Shown: in pieces, positions 1-7,292 of the stretch | Layout: every line of letters begins with the position of its first letter | How positions within the stretch are numbered: position 1 is the stretch's first letter | DNA from: Candidatus Uhrbacteria bacterium | GTDB taxonomy: Bacteria; Patescibacteriota; Patescibacteriia; 2-12-FULL-60-25 | Length of the DNA stretch: 64,000 nucleotides | Assembly: GCA_016203535.1 (NCBI GenBank) | Contig: JACQMO010000003.1 | Coordinates: forward strand, 1 to 64,000 | Reading direction: 5' to 3' | Program-made: the position numbers and the translations under genes | Notes under the pieces: model-generated | Told to the model about the DNA's origin: nothing | Database searches by the model: none | The model's input: the letters and a program-made list of their open reading frames with translations, nothing else

Positions 1-67
1 CGAGCGTGGACTTGCCGTGATCGATGTGGGCGATGATGCAAAAATTTCTGATGCGGGACTGGTCCAT
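1..67 (-). CDS. lepA: Elongation factor 4 (LepA), N-terminal fragment
   Basis: Only the first 22 codons lie in the window; the gene runs off the left edge. Read on the minus strand from the ATG at 67, the peptide begins MDQSRIRNFCIIAHIDHGKS. This is the LepA start: a short lead-in, then the G1/P-loop HIDHGKST of the translational GTPases. LepA binds the ribosome and promotes back-translocation or initiation steps. The IRNFCIIAHIDHGKST context is typical of LepA and differs from EF-Tu or EF-G, though the fragment is very short. It follows the FecR-like gene by about 40 bases and could share its transcript. Confidence 0.85.
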   Translation of the reverse strand, partial: MDQSRIRNFCIIAHIDHGKSTL

Positions 68-107
68 GTGAACGCAGTCTGCCGGAATTCGCACGTTGTG
101 GCAATGG

Positions 108-1085
108 TCAGGGCGTCGGAGATGTGGAGGTCGGCGCAAGACGGAGCGTCGGGAGCGCCGTCGGTGCGACTTCTTGCGTACCGGCGGGACGGGTCGGCGC
201 GGTGAATCCGGACGTTTGGAGCGCGCGCAGCAGTCGAATGCGTTCCAACACACGGGGATCAACACGGTCTTCAAAGTCACGCGGGATCGCCGGGAGACGT
301 TCGAGTCGGATGCGCGTCGCCGGACGTCGGAGCAATTCACGCAACAGAGGTTTCTCGACGCGACGGAAGATCGCCCGTGCTCGCTCCGTTTCCGCGAGCG
401 TCCGGATGCGCTTTCGCGCCTCGGTGGGCTCCAGACCCTTCAGCGTCGCGGCGTGGATTCGCAGCCCTTCCCCTTTCGCCAATCGAACCGCCTTCGCCAA
501 AAGTTTCGCGTCTTTGCGCGCCTCGATCAGTCCCACGTCCACTTCGCTTTCCGCGACCTGCACATCCGCTTCGCCATCCACGATCGAGAATCCGAACGCC
601 GTCCCGCGGACCGTCGCGACCACGCCGTTTCCGCTCACCGAGAACCGTTCGTCCGCCCCGAGCAAGCGTTCGAACCGCGTCCAGATGCTTCCGACCGTGA
701 GTTCCAGCTGCGCAAAAACGGATCCGACGCCCTCCCCGTCCGGAAGGACCGTCACGGAGCTTCCGGCTTCAAGCAGCGACGCGCCGGCTTCCGGATATAC
801 GAGCGCGACCGTCCCGCTTGTCGCTTGGATCGTATCCCCGGGGAGCACCTCAACGCCATCCTTCGCATCGCGCGATTCGCCGTCGCGCGTGAGTGACGCG
901 CGGCCGCCGTTCACTTTGAGCACCGCGATCGGCCCGATCTCCTGGAGCGATTCCGCCGTCACCTCATCCTGCACGGGCGCCTCCGGGGCCGGCGCGCGCA
1001 CCACCCTCGGCGCAACACGAAAACATCCCCCGCCCATCAGCGCAAGGGCGACAAACAACCCGAACACGTTCGTGATTCGTTTCAT
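108..1085 (-). CDS. FecR-domain putative lipoprotein
   Basis: A 325-aa exported protein. Residues 1-20 form a signal peptide (KR, then a hydrophobic stretch) ending at Cys21 in MGGGC, a weak lipobox, so lipid anchoring is likely but not certain. Residues about 50-165 resemble the FecR beta-sandwich domain: a VLPGDTIQA segment, then SGTVALVYPEAGASLLEAGS, and a NGVVATVRGTAFGF segment, which is the usual FecR 'G-T-x-F' core. The Arg-rich C-terminal half looks helical, and the tail is rich in Pro and Thr. FecR domains often sit in envelope or sigma-regulatory proteins, but no sigma factor or TonB gene is nearby, so the role is unknown. The 100-bp repeat lies 71 bases upstream. Confidence 0.7.
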   Translation of the reverse strand: MKRITNVFGLFVALALMGGGCFRVAPRVVRAPAPEAPVQDEVTAESLQEIGPIAVLKVNGGRASLTRDGESRDAKDGVEVLPGDTIQATSGTVALVYPEAGASLLEAGSSVTVLPDGEGVGSVFAQLELTVGSIWTRFERLLGADERFSVSGNGVVATVRGTAFGFSIVDGEADVQVAESEVDVGLIEARKDAKLLAKAVRLAKGEGLRIHAATLKGLEPTEARKRIRTLAETERARAIFRRVEKPLLRELLRRPATRIRLERLPAIPRDFEDRVDPRVLERIRLLRALQTSGFTAPTRPAGTQEVAPTALPTLRLAPTSTSPTP

Positions 1086-1156
1086 ATCATTGAGAGAAAA
1101 GTGTAACTCATTCCTCTCTTTTTTTCTATCACTTCAGTTGATCGACGATCTCTTAA

Positions 1157-1256
1157 CGTCAGCACGGGTGACGCGGAACGGGGGACCCCCAGCGCCCGGA
1201 GACCGAGCACGGTCGAGGACGATGGGGGTGGGCCGCGGCAGGACCCGTGGGCTCAC
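1157..1256 (+). repeat. 100-bp structured repeat, copy 1
   Basis: Matches 31545-31644 at 96 of 100 positions with no gaps. It can fold as nested stems: CACGGGT 1163-1169 with ACCCGTG 1243-1249; CGCGG 1172-1176 with CCGCG 1233-1237; ACCCCCA 1185-1191 with TGGGGGT 1223-1229; and a terminal hairpin GACCG-AGCA-CGGTC at 1201-1214. It lies between the 3' end of murJ and the 5' end of the FecR gene, both on the minus strand. The plus strand is given because the differences between copies keep G-U pairing only in that orientation. Confidence 0.85.
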
Positions 1257-1280
1257 ATATCGGCGATCAACGCTATACCT

Positions 1281-2897
1281 CTACTGCGCCGCATCCGCCC
1301 CTTCGATCCGCTTTACGGCACGGAACAACTTTCGTCGCACGGCATCTCGGAATTCCAAAAATTCTTCTGACCGCAGGAGCGCGGCGACCGTCACGAACGC
1401 GAGCATCCCGACGAGGACGGTTCCGGCGGTTTGCAACGCCACCTGCCAGAAGGTTCGGAGCGGGAATATGGTTCCGAGTGATTGGCGTACGAGCCATCCA
1501 AATCCGAAAAGCGCCAAGCTCGCCGCGGACGTTTTTGCGATCGAGGAAAAAACGTCCCCGTCAAACGGTCCCCGCTTCACCCTGAGGAACCACCAAAGGA
1601 GGACGAAATTCAGCGCCGCCGCGGCGCTGAAGGCTATGGCCAGGCCGAAGATGCCGAACGGACCGCGCAGCATGAAGGCGAGGAGCAGGTTGAACGCTTC
1701 CGTCAGCACGCTGATACGCAGCGGCGTCCACGTGTCCTGAAGCGCATAGAACGCGCGCGCGAACAGCGGCGACAGCGCCTGGAACAAGAGCGAGAACGTG
1801 AAGATTCCCAGCACATCCGCGGTGCGGATGGTGTCGTTCCAGTCGAACGCCCCGGCGCCGAGCGCGAGCCGGACGATCTGCGCGCGGAGGAGGAAAAAAA
1901 TCGCCGTCGCCGGGAGAATCAGGAAACAGATCTTCCGCGCCGCCGATGAAATGACGCGCAGGAATTCCTGATCCCGTCCGGCACCGACCGCCGCGGCGAG
2001 GTTCGGGAATGCGGCGACGGCGAATGAAATACCGAAAATCCCGACAGGGAACGCCTGGAGATTGCTCGCAAGATTGAACACCGCGATGGAACCGAGCGGG
2101 AGGGAGGACGCAAGCGCGAGCAGGATGACCATGTTCACCTGCGCGACGGCAAGTCCGGCGGTGCGCGGCGCCATGAGCCAGAGGATCCGTCGCACCCCCT
2201 CGGTCCGGAATGACGGGGCAGGAAGGCGCCGGAATCCCAACCGGAACGCCACGGTCGACTGCGTGAGAAAATGCAAAAATGCCCCGAGGACAACCCCCCA
2301 TGCAAGACCGGGAAGCCCCATGACCGGCGCGAGGATCACGGCGCCGAAAATAATCCCGATGTTGTAGAGCACGGGCGCCAACGCGAACGCAAAAAAATGC
2401 CGCGTCGCCTGGAGGATCCCTCCCATCACCGCGGAGAGACCGAGAAAAAACGGCGACAGTGCCATGATGCGCGTGAGCGCGATCGTCTCCGCAAGTTTCT
2501 CGCCGGTAAATCCCGGAACGGCGAGCGGCACGAACACGGGGGCGAACGCCACGAGCGCCGCGCACACGACGAGCATCACCGCGCCGACGACGGAACAGAC
2601 GCGCTCAGCCAGCCGCAGCGCGTCGTCCTTCCCGCGCGCTTCCATATATTCCGCAAACACGGGGATGAACCCCGCGGATAGCGCTCCCAGGATGATAAGG
2701 GTGTAGAGCAGGTCCGGGAGCCGAAACGCCGCATAGTAAACATCGAGCACGTCTCCCGCGCCGAACTGAGACGCCAGCACGCGGTCGCGCAGCACGCCGA
2801 GCACGCGCGACGCGAGCGACGCGACGCCGATGATCAGCGCGGCGGCCGTCAGCCCGTTCGTCTCATGGTGCCATAGGCGGAAAAAAAATTGCTTCAT
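1281..2897 (-). CDS. murJ: Lipid II flippase MurJ
   Basis: A 538-aa polytopic membrane protein of the MVF/MurJ family, which moves lipid II across the cytoplasmic membrane for peptidoglycan synthesis. The N-terminal region has the family pattern: ASRVLGVLRDRVLASQFGAG, then DVYYAAFRLPDLLYTL. Twelve to fourteen hydrophobic segments follow, within the usual length range of 500-550 aa. The C-terminus is Arg/Lys-rich and cytoplasmic. The Rieske gene ends 12 bases upstream, so both may be read with the glycosyltransferase before them. With murE, divIC and ftsEX in this window it shows a conventional peptidoglycan wall. Confidence 0.93.
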   Translation of the reverse strand: MKQFFFRLWHHETNGLTAAALIIGVASLASRVLGVLRDRVLASQFGAGDVLDVYYAAFRLPDLLYTLIILGALSAGFIPVFAEYMEARGKDDALRLAERVCSVVGAVMLVVCAALVAFAPVFVPLAVPGFTGEKLAETIALTRIMALSPFFLGLSAVMGGILQATRHFFAFALAPVLYNIGIIFGAVILAPVMGLPGLAWGVVLGAFLHFLTQSTVAFRLGFRRLPAPSFRTEGVRRILWLMAPRTAGLAVAQVNMVILLALASSLPLGSIAVFNLASNLQAFPVGIFGISFAVAAFPNLAAAVGAGRDQEFLRVISSAARKICFLILPATAIFFLLRAQIVRLALGAGAFDWNDTIRTADVLGIFTFSLLFQALSPLFARAFYALQDTWTPLRISVLTEAFNLLLAFMLRGPFGIFGLAIAFSAAAALNFVLLWWFLRVKRGPFDGDVFSSIAKTSAASLALFGFGWLVRQSLGTIFPLRTFWQVALQTAGTVLVGMLAFVTVAALLRSEEFLEFRDAVRRKLFRAVKRIEGADAAQ

Positions 2898-2909
2898 GCG
2901 GGGCGATAG

Positions 2910-3248
2910 TCAAAATTCAAATTCATCCTTGATCTCGAACATCGCATACATCATCCCCTCTTCCTCAACGAGCTCAATGGGCTTGAGCCGCGTCCCTTCC
3001 GGCGCCTGGCCCGCAAGACGCTCCCCCGTCTTCGGATCGAATTCCGCGAAATGCCAGCGGCAATGGAATCGCCCGTCCGGCTCAAGTCCCACCGGCCCGC
3101 CCGCGTGCGTACAAAAATTCACATAGGCCTTGATCTCGCCGTTATCATTATACGCGATCCCCTCCTGGAACCCGTATCGGAACGATTTTGTCCTCCCCTC
3201 CGGAATTTCACCGACTTTCGCTACCGGCAATTTTTTCATCTTGGACAT
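2910..3248 (-). CDS. Rieske [2Fe-2S] ferredoxin-like protein
   Basis: A 112-aa soluble single-domain Rieske protein. The cluster ligands are visible as Cys46-x-His48 (FCTHAGGP) and Cys63-x2-His66 (HCRWHFAEFD), separated by a short loop, and TGE follows the second box. Rieske ferredoxins of this size pass electrons to oxygenases or reductases, or act as stand-alone redox proteins; no oxygenase partner is nearby. It starts inside the last codons of the upstream glycosyltransferase (13-base overlap), which implies translational coupling. No signal peptide or membrane anchor is seen, so it is not a bc1-type subunit. Confidence 0.88.
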   Translation of the reverse strand: MSKMKKLPVAKVGEIPEGRTKSFRYGFQEGIAYNDNGEIKAYVNFCTHAGGPVGLEPDGRFHCRWHFAEFDPKTGERLAGQAPEGTRLKPIELVEEEGMMYAMFEIKDEFEF

Positions 3249-3976
3249 GTTGTTTTCCCATTCTCCCCTTCTTCGCCGCCCATCTCATAGGTAAACGGCA
3301 AATCCTTAAACGATCCCTTGGCGAGCATGTGCAGCTCGCTGTAGACGTACTTCAAGGCGATCCCGAGACGACCGTCCTTTTCGAGCCGCCGGACGGACAC
3401 GCGGATCGGATGCGAGCGCAGAATCCCGAACCGGCTTCCGGCTTTGGCCGCGCGCTGGACGTAATCGTGGTCTTCCGCGAACACCACCGTCTCATCGAAC
3501 CCGGAAATACGGCGATGAGAGTCGCCGGTGGAAAAAATGCAAAAACCTGGCGCGTGCGGCCGGAGGCGTTCCGTCGCGACCACGTACGCGTTGTACGCTT
3601 CGTGCAGCGCGCGATCCACGGGCTTGCGGGAAAGCGGCTTCACTTTACAGGTCGCGAGATCAAGCTGTTTTCGGGACATTTCTTGCAGGCACTCGTCCAA
3701 AAATTTATGTGACGGCAGCTGCACGTCCGCATCGAGGAACAGGAGGATCTCCCCCGTCGCCGCTTCGGCGCCGCGATTCCGGCCGGGACCGGGCAACCCT
3801 CCGGCGACCACGCGCGCGCCGGATGACGCCGCCAGCTCGGGCGTGCGGTCCGTCGATGCCGCGTCCGCCACGACCACTTCATAATCTGCGTAACTCTGCG
3901 CGGCGATGGTCGCGAGAAGTTTCGGCAGATGCGCTTCCTCGTTTTTCGTCGGAATGATGATGGAGAGGCGGGGCAT
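3236..3976 (-). CDS. Family 2 glycosyltransferase
   Basis: A 246-aa GT-A fold enzyme. It begins with the family pattern LSIIIPTKNEEAHLPKLL, followed by VVVADAASTDRT and the metal-binding DxD-type motif in LLFLDADVQLP near residue 100. A FAEDHDYVQRAAKAG segment holds the probable catalytic acidic pair. The family transfers a sugar from a nucleotide sugar, often to a polyprenyl or lipid acceptor, at the inner face of the membrane. The C-terminal part has one weakly hydrophobic stretch. Acceptor and donor cannot be read from the sequence. Its 3' end overlaps the Rieske gene. Confidence 0.85.
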   Translation of the reverse strand: MPRLSIIIPTKNEEAHLPKLLATIAAQSYADYEVVVADAASTDRTPELAASSGARVVAGGLPGPGRNRGAEAATGEILLFLDADVQLPSHKFLDECLQEMSRKQLDLATCKVKPLSRKPVDRALHEAYNAYVVATERLRPHAPGFCIFSTGDSHRRISGFDETVVFAEDHDYVQRAAKAGSRFGILRSHPIRVSVRRLEKDGRLGIALKYVYSELHMLAKGSFKDLPFTYEMGGEEGENGKTTCPR

Positions 3977-3990
3977 GGGAAGTGGGTAAA

Positions 3991-4018
3991 CGTGAACCGT
4001 GAGGCGTGAGCCGTCAGT
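3991..4018. repeat. Dispersed GTGAACCGTGAG-type repeat, copy 1
   Basis: The stretch GTGAACCGTGAGGCGTGAG followed by CCGTCAG lies between a glycosyltransferase start and the 3' end of the TrmH gene. Related runs occur at 5211-5246, 23491-23514 and 26841-26870, so this looks like a low-copy dispersed micro-repeat. Confidence 0.55.
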
Positions 4019-4478
4019 TCAGGAGAGACCAGCAGGCGATGCCGGCGGCGACGGAGACGTTTAGCGATTCTTTTTTTCCGCTGCGCGTGATCATCACGAC
4101 GTCGTCGCAGAGCGACAGGATCGAGGGCGGCACGCCCGTGACTTCGTTGCCGAGAAGAACGGCGGAACCCGCGCTCGGTCGATACGTCGCGAGGTCGGTC
4201 GCTCCTCCCGTAAGCTCCAACCCGATCACCCGGACCTTGCGGCGCTTGAGTCGGCGGATCACGTCGAGAATATCGGCAACCTTCTCCCATGGGAGCGTCT
4301 GTTCGGCGCCGAGCGACACCTTGTGTATCCGAGGGTCCGGCGGGGCCGGCGTGTAGCCGGTGAGCCATAATTTCCGGACGCCGAGAAATTCGCCGGTACG
4401 AAAGATCGACCCCACATTTTCACGCGATCGGATATCATGGGCGATGAGCTCAAGGGTTGTACGGGAGGATCCGGCCAT
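4014..4478 (-). CDS. SpoU/TrmH-family RNA 2'-O-methyltransferase
   Basis: A 154-aa SPOUT methyltransferase. All three family motifs are present: motif 1 RENVGSIFRTGEFLGV near residue 20, motif 2 LLGNEVTGVPPSIL near residue 110, and motif 3 KESLNVSVAAGIA near residue 135, which together form the trefoil-knot SAM site. These enzymes 2'-O-methylate tRNA or rRNA; the target here is not predictable. I chose the ATG at 4478 because the open frame continues upstream only as non-homologous sequence antisense to the neighbouring rlmD-like gene. The two genes are divergent, with 48 bases between their starts. It lacks the extra N-terminal RNA-binding domain of RlmB. Confidence 0.88.
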   Translation of the reverse strand: MAGSSRTTLELIAHDIRSRENVGSIFRTGEFLGVRKLWLTGYTPAPPDPRIHKVSLGAEQTLPWEKVADILDVIRRLKRRKVRVIGLELTGGATDLATYRPSAGSAVLLGNEVTGVPPSILSLCDDVVMITRSGKKESLNVSVAAGIACWSLLN

Positions 4479-4526
4479 CGGGGACGAAGCGTAGCAATAT
4501 TGGGGGTTTTTTGCTACCCTCGGCCC

Positions 4527-5909
4527 ATGAAATTCGGCCATCGCATCCTCGGAAAGATCACGGGCTACGACGACAAGGGGCGCGGCGTATTTGAGCTGCC
4601 ACGCGAACGTGAAGGGGCGTACGACCAGGGAAAAGGGACGGTCGCCATCCCGTTCGCGGCAGAAGGCGATGACGTCGTCGCAACGTTCCTCAAGCGCGAC
4701 CATGGAATCAAGGTCGCGAAGCTGGAATCGATCACGACGCCCGGTCCGGACCGCGTGAGCACCCCATGTCCGCACGCCGGCGTGTGCGGCGGCTGTCTCT
4801 GGCAGCACCTGTCGACCGACGCGCAGCTTCGGTTGAAACGCGACATGGTGAATGGTGCATTTGAGAAGGCGGGACACATGGAACGCGTTGCCGAAGTCCT
4901 CCCGGCTGAAAAACAATTTCAATTTAGAAACAGAATGGATTATGCGGTCGGTTGGAACAGTGAAATCGGTCTCAAAGAATACGGTTCGTGGAACCGGTAC
5001 ATCGACCTTACGACATGCCTCCTGCTCGACGCGGACGTTGGAAAACTCCTGGAAGCGGTCCGTATCTGGATGCGGGAAGGCGATCTGCAACCGTGGGATG
5101 CAAAATTCTACACCGGCGACGTACGTTACGTCGTCGTGCGCGAAGGAAAAAATACGGGCCAACGGATGATCACGATCGTCACCAAAGACCTTTCACGCAT
5201 CACGGACACCCACCGCTCACGGCTCACGGACGTCTGTTCACGGTTCTGCACCTCCCTCCTCCTCGGCGAACAGCCGAAGATCACCGACATCTCGATCTCT
5301 GAACGGTTCGAAGCGCTCAAAGGAAATCCCTGGCTGGAAGAAGAGGTGAACGGCGTCCGCTACCGGATCGCGCCGAATTCCTTTTTCCAAACGAACACGG
5401 CGATGGCGGGACGGCTGCAGGAAGTGGTCAAAGAATTAATCGGTAGCCCTTCGACAAGCTCAGGGAATAAATTAGTTTCTATCCTCGACCTCTACTGCGG
5501 CCTCGGTTTCTTCGGCATTGCTCTTGCCAAGAACGATCCGGGGATCCGAGTGACCGGCATCGAACTGGACGCGGATGCGATCGAGCTGGCGAAACACAAT
5601 GCATCAGCAAACGGCGTCGCAGATCGCTGCGAGTTTTTTGCGGCGCCGGCAGAAGACCTTTCATGGAAACATATCGCGGCCGACACCGTGATCCTCGACC
5701 CGCCGCGTTCCGGCTTGCACCCGCGCGTCATGAAGACGCTCCTCGACATGCGTCCGCCGAGCATCGTATACGTCTCATGCAACTATCGCCGCCTCGTCGA
5801 AGAGCTGAAGGAATTCAAAACCGCCTATCGCGTCGAAACCATCCACGCGCTCGATCTCTTCCCCCACACCCCGCATGTGGAAATTATCTGCGCACTCCAT
5901 TCAAAGTAA
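4527..5909 (+). CDS. TrmA/RlmD-family RNA (uracil-5-)-methyltransferase
   Basis: A 460-aa enzyme that adds a methyl group to C5 of a uracil in rRNA or tRNA. A TRAM-like N-terminus (1-75) is followed by a [4Fe-4S] motif Cys81-x5-Cys87-x2-Cys90 with a fourth candidate at Cys164, as in RlmD/RumA. The Rossmann SAM motif reads LDLYCGLGFFGIALA, followed by DPPRSGLHP and the catalytic Cys in VYVSCNYRRL. An unusual inserted loop GSPSTSSGNK just before the SAM domain is encoded by a short palindromic repeat (5447-5465). Another dispersed repeat is read through near codon 230. The start at 4527 is the ATG directly before the conserved KFGHRILGKITG. Confidence 0.9.
   Translation: MKFGHRILGKITGYDDKGRGVFELPREREGAYDQGKGTVAIPFAAEGDDVVATFLKRDHGIKVAKLESITTPGPDRVSTPCPHAGVCGGCLWQHLSTDAQLRLKRDMVNGAFEKAGHMERVAEVLPAEKQFQFRNRMDYAVGWNSEIGLKEYGSWNRYIDLTTCLLLDADVGKLLEAVRIWMREGDLQPWDAKFYTGDVRYVVVREGKNTGQRMITIVTKDLSRITDTHRSRLTDVCSRFCTSLLLGEQPKITDISISERFEALKGNPWLEEEVNGVRYRIAPNSFFQTNTAMAGRLQEVVKELIGSPSTSSGNKLVSILDLYCGLGFFGIALAKNDPGIRVTGIELDADAIELAKHNASANGVADRCEFFAAPAEDLSWKHIAADTVILDPPRSGLHPRVMKTLLDMRPPSIVYVSCNYRRLVEELKEFKTAYRVETIHALDLFPHTPHVEIICALHSK
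5211..5246. repeat. Dispersed CACGGCTCACGG repeat inside a coding region
   Basis: ACCGCTCACGGCTCACGG and then TTCACGGTTC occur within the RlmD-like gene. The unit is the reverse complement of the 3991-4018 run. It is translated in frame as part of a HRSRLTDVCSRF segment. Confidence 0.5.
5447..5465. repeat. Short palindromic repeat translated within the RlmD-like gene
   Basis: CCCTTCGACAAGCTCAGGG has inverted CCCT...AGGG ends and an internal hairpin. It encodes the low-complexity SPSTSSG loop between the RNA-binding and SAM domains. The same kind of sequence is a common dispersed repeat in many bacterial genomes (established knowledge). Only one copy was noticed here. Confidence 0.55.
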
Positions 5910-6015
5910 TGTCATCCCGAGGAAAGTCGGAGCGACGAGGGATCTTCGAATTGGAACCGCAAGCGTGGCGTTCAAAAATGATCGGAAGATCCTTCGGCTG
6001 GCTCAGGATGACATT
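5908..6015. mobile_element. Palindromic MITE/REP-like element
   Basis: A 108-bp non-coding element bounded by perfect 10-bp inverted ends (AATGTCATCC at 5908-5917, GGATGACATT at 6006-6015). Inner inverted arms GGGATCTTCG and CGGAAGATCC flank a short centre. It has no coding capacity. It fills the space between the RlmD-like stop codon, which overlaps its left end, and era. It resembles the widely dispersed GTCATCCTGAGC-type miniature repeats. Any transposase that moved it would have to lie elsewhere. Confidence 0.7.
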
Positions 6016-6026
6016 TCCTTTTAAGG

Positions 6027-6032
6027 TATACT
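6027..6032 (+). promoter_or_regulatory. -10 element of era, leaderless arrangement
   Basis: TATACT lies 6 bases before the era ATG, so transcription should begin at or next to the start codon. No Shine-Dalgarno sequence is present and no good -35 is seen. Confidence 0.55.
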
Positions 6033-6038
6033 GACTTC

Positions 6039-6893
6039 ATGAAATCCGCTTTTGTCATGCTCGCAGGCCGTTCGAACGTGGGGAAATCCACGCTCTTGAA
6101 CGCGCTCGTCGGGACGAAGGTCGCGATCGTGACGCCGAAACCGCAAACCACGCGACATCCGGTGCGCGGGATTTTGCATGATCCGCGCGGACAGATCGTG
6201 TTCGTGGACACGCCGGGCGTATTCCTCGGCCGGAAGGATTTCATTTCCAAGCGGCTGAACGAATTCGTGAAAGAAACGCTCGAAGGCGTGGACGCGATCG
6301 TATACGTCATGGACCCGACACGCGCACCCGGGTTGGAAGAAGAAATGGTCCAGACACTGCTGCGCGCCACGCGTATCCCGATCGTGGCCGTCATCAACAA
6401 AAGCGACCTGCACCGGAAGGACCGGCCGTTCGCCAAGGCCTTCGCGGACGTTGACGTCGGTCAGGTCGCAACGCTCGAACTATCCGCGTTGAAGATGAAA
6501 GACCTCAACCGGCTCATCGATGTCCTGTTCAGCATCGTGCCGGAGGGCGAGGCGCATTATCCGGACCAACAGCTCACGGACATCCGGCACAAGGATTGGG
6601 TGGAAGAACTGATCCGCGAAAAAGTATTCCTTGCGTTGGAGCAGGAGCTTCCGTACTCGACAAAAGTCGTCGTCGAAGATATCGAAGAACGCGAGGACGG
6701 ATCGCGGTTCATCCAGGCGAACATCTGGACGACGGATGAGCGGTATAAGCGGATGATCATCGGCGCGCACGGCGCGAAAATCAAGGACATCGGCACGAAG
6801 GCGCGGAAGGAACTAGAGACGGCGCTGCAGGCGAAAATCTTCCTCGAGATGAACGTCAAGGTGGATCCGCGGTGGCAGGAACGGTTCCACTGA
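6039..6893 (+). CDS. era: GTPase Era
   Basis: A 284-aa ribosome-assembly GTPase that binds the 3' end of 16S rRNA. The G1 motif GRSNVGKST is at residues 10-18, the switch II region FVDTPGVF near 58, and the G4 motif NKSD near 121. The C-terminal KH domain has the diagnostic IIGAHGAKIKDIG followed by an Arg/Glu-rich helix and KIFLEMNVKV. Length and order match Era. The switch I region reads PKPQTTRHPVRGILH, where the usual motif is PQTTR. It stands alone between a palindromic element and a strong downstream promoter. Confidence 0.96.
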   Translation: MKSAFVMLAGRSNVGKSTLLNALVGTKVAIVTPKPQTTRHPVRGILHDPRGQIVFVDTPGVFLGRKDFISKRLNEFVKETLEGVDAIVYVMDPTRAPGLEEEMVQTLLRATRIPIVAVINKSDLHRKDRPFAKAFADVDVGQVATLELSALKMKDLNRLIDVLFSIVPEGEAHYPDQQLTDIRHKDWVEELIREKVFLALEQELPYSTKVVVEDIEEREDGSRFIQANIWTTDERYKRMIIGAHGAKIKDIGTKARKELETALQAKIFLEMNVKVDPRWQERFH

Positions 6894-6898
6894 ACGGG

Positions 6899-6927
6899 TT
6901 GACAGCGCGGCGGCGAGCGCGTATGAT
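6899..6927 (+). promoter_or_regulatory. Consensus sigma70 promoter
   Basis: TTGACA (6899-6904), a 17-bp spacer, then TATGAT (6922-6927). This is the best promoter match seen in the window. It lies directly after the era stop codon and drives the 84-aa gene at 6979 with a leader of about 45 bases. Confidence 0.8.
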
Positions 6928-6978
6928 CCACGGGCTCTTTTTTTGCTTCGCAACCATCACGTCAAATCAGAGGTGGGC

Positions 6979-7233
6979 ATGAATCCGAAGACGACTGATT
7001 TCCTGAAGGCCGCGCAACACGAATACGGCGACAAGCCGTCGTCCCCGACGAACGAGCTCCCCGGCCCGATTGATCCGTTCGATCTGCAATTCAGCAGCGA
7101 GGATGCCGCGTTCGCCGCCTACACCAACTCGGCGCCGGTCAGCGCATCCCTCCGCGAGCTCGACGAGACGCGACGCGGCCACCGGAGCGACCGACCGGGA
7201 TCCGTGCGGAGCTCCAAGCCCCCGCCTCTCTAG
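6979..7233 (+). CDS. Small hypothetical protein in its own transcription unit
   Basis: An 84-aa protein of unknown function, rich in Pro, Ser, Asp and Arg, with no membrane segment and no Cys; it is likely disordered, especially the Arg/Ser/Pro-rich tail. I chose the ATG at 6979 over one at 6943 because GAGGTGG sits in Shine-Dalgarno position just before it. It has a consensus promoter upstream and a rho-independent terminator 26 bases after its stop, so it is a complete, probably well-expressed unit. No family was recognised. The transcript could also be a small RNA, with the reading frame incidental. Confidence 0.5.
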   Translation: MNPKTTDFLKAAQHEYGDKPSSPTNELPGPIDPFDLQFSSEDAAFAAYTNSAPVSASLRELDETRRGHRSDRPGSVRSSKPPPL

Positions 7234-7258
7234 CGAGCCGGTACGGCGCTCGTCTCGT

Positions 7259-7284
7259 CCCGCGTTTCCCGCGGGCTTTTCTTT
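7259..7284 (+). terminator. Rho-independent terminator
   Basis: A CCCGCG/CGCGGG stem (7259-7264 with 7270-7275) is followed by the T-rich run CTTTTCTTT. It ends the 84-aa gene unit. Confidence 0.75.
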
Positions 7285-7292
7285 ACCAAACG

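Noticed and set aside
1157..1256. Resemblance of GGAACGGGGGACCC in the 100-bp repeat to the c-di-AMP (ydaO) riboswitch core
   Set aside because: The 3' conserved part of that riboswitch is not convincingly present, and in the plus orientation the element would lie antisense to the flanking genes, so a riboswitch role is not supported.
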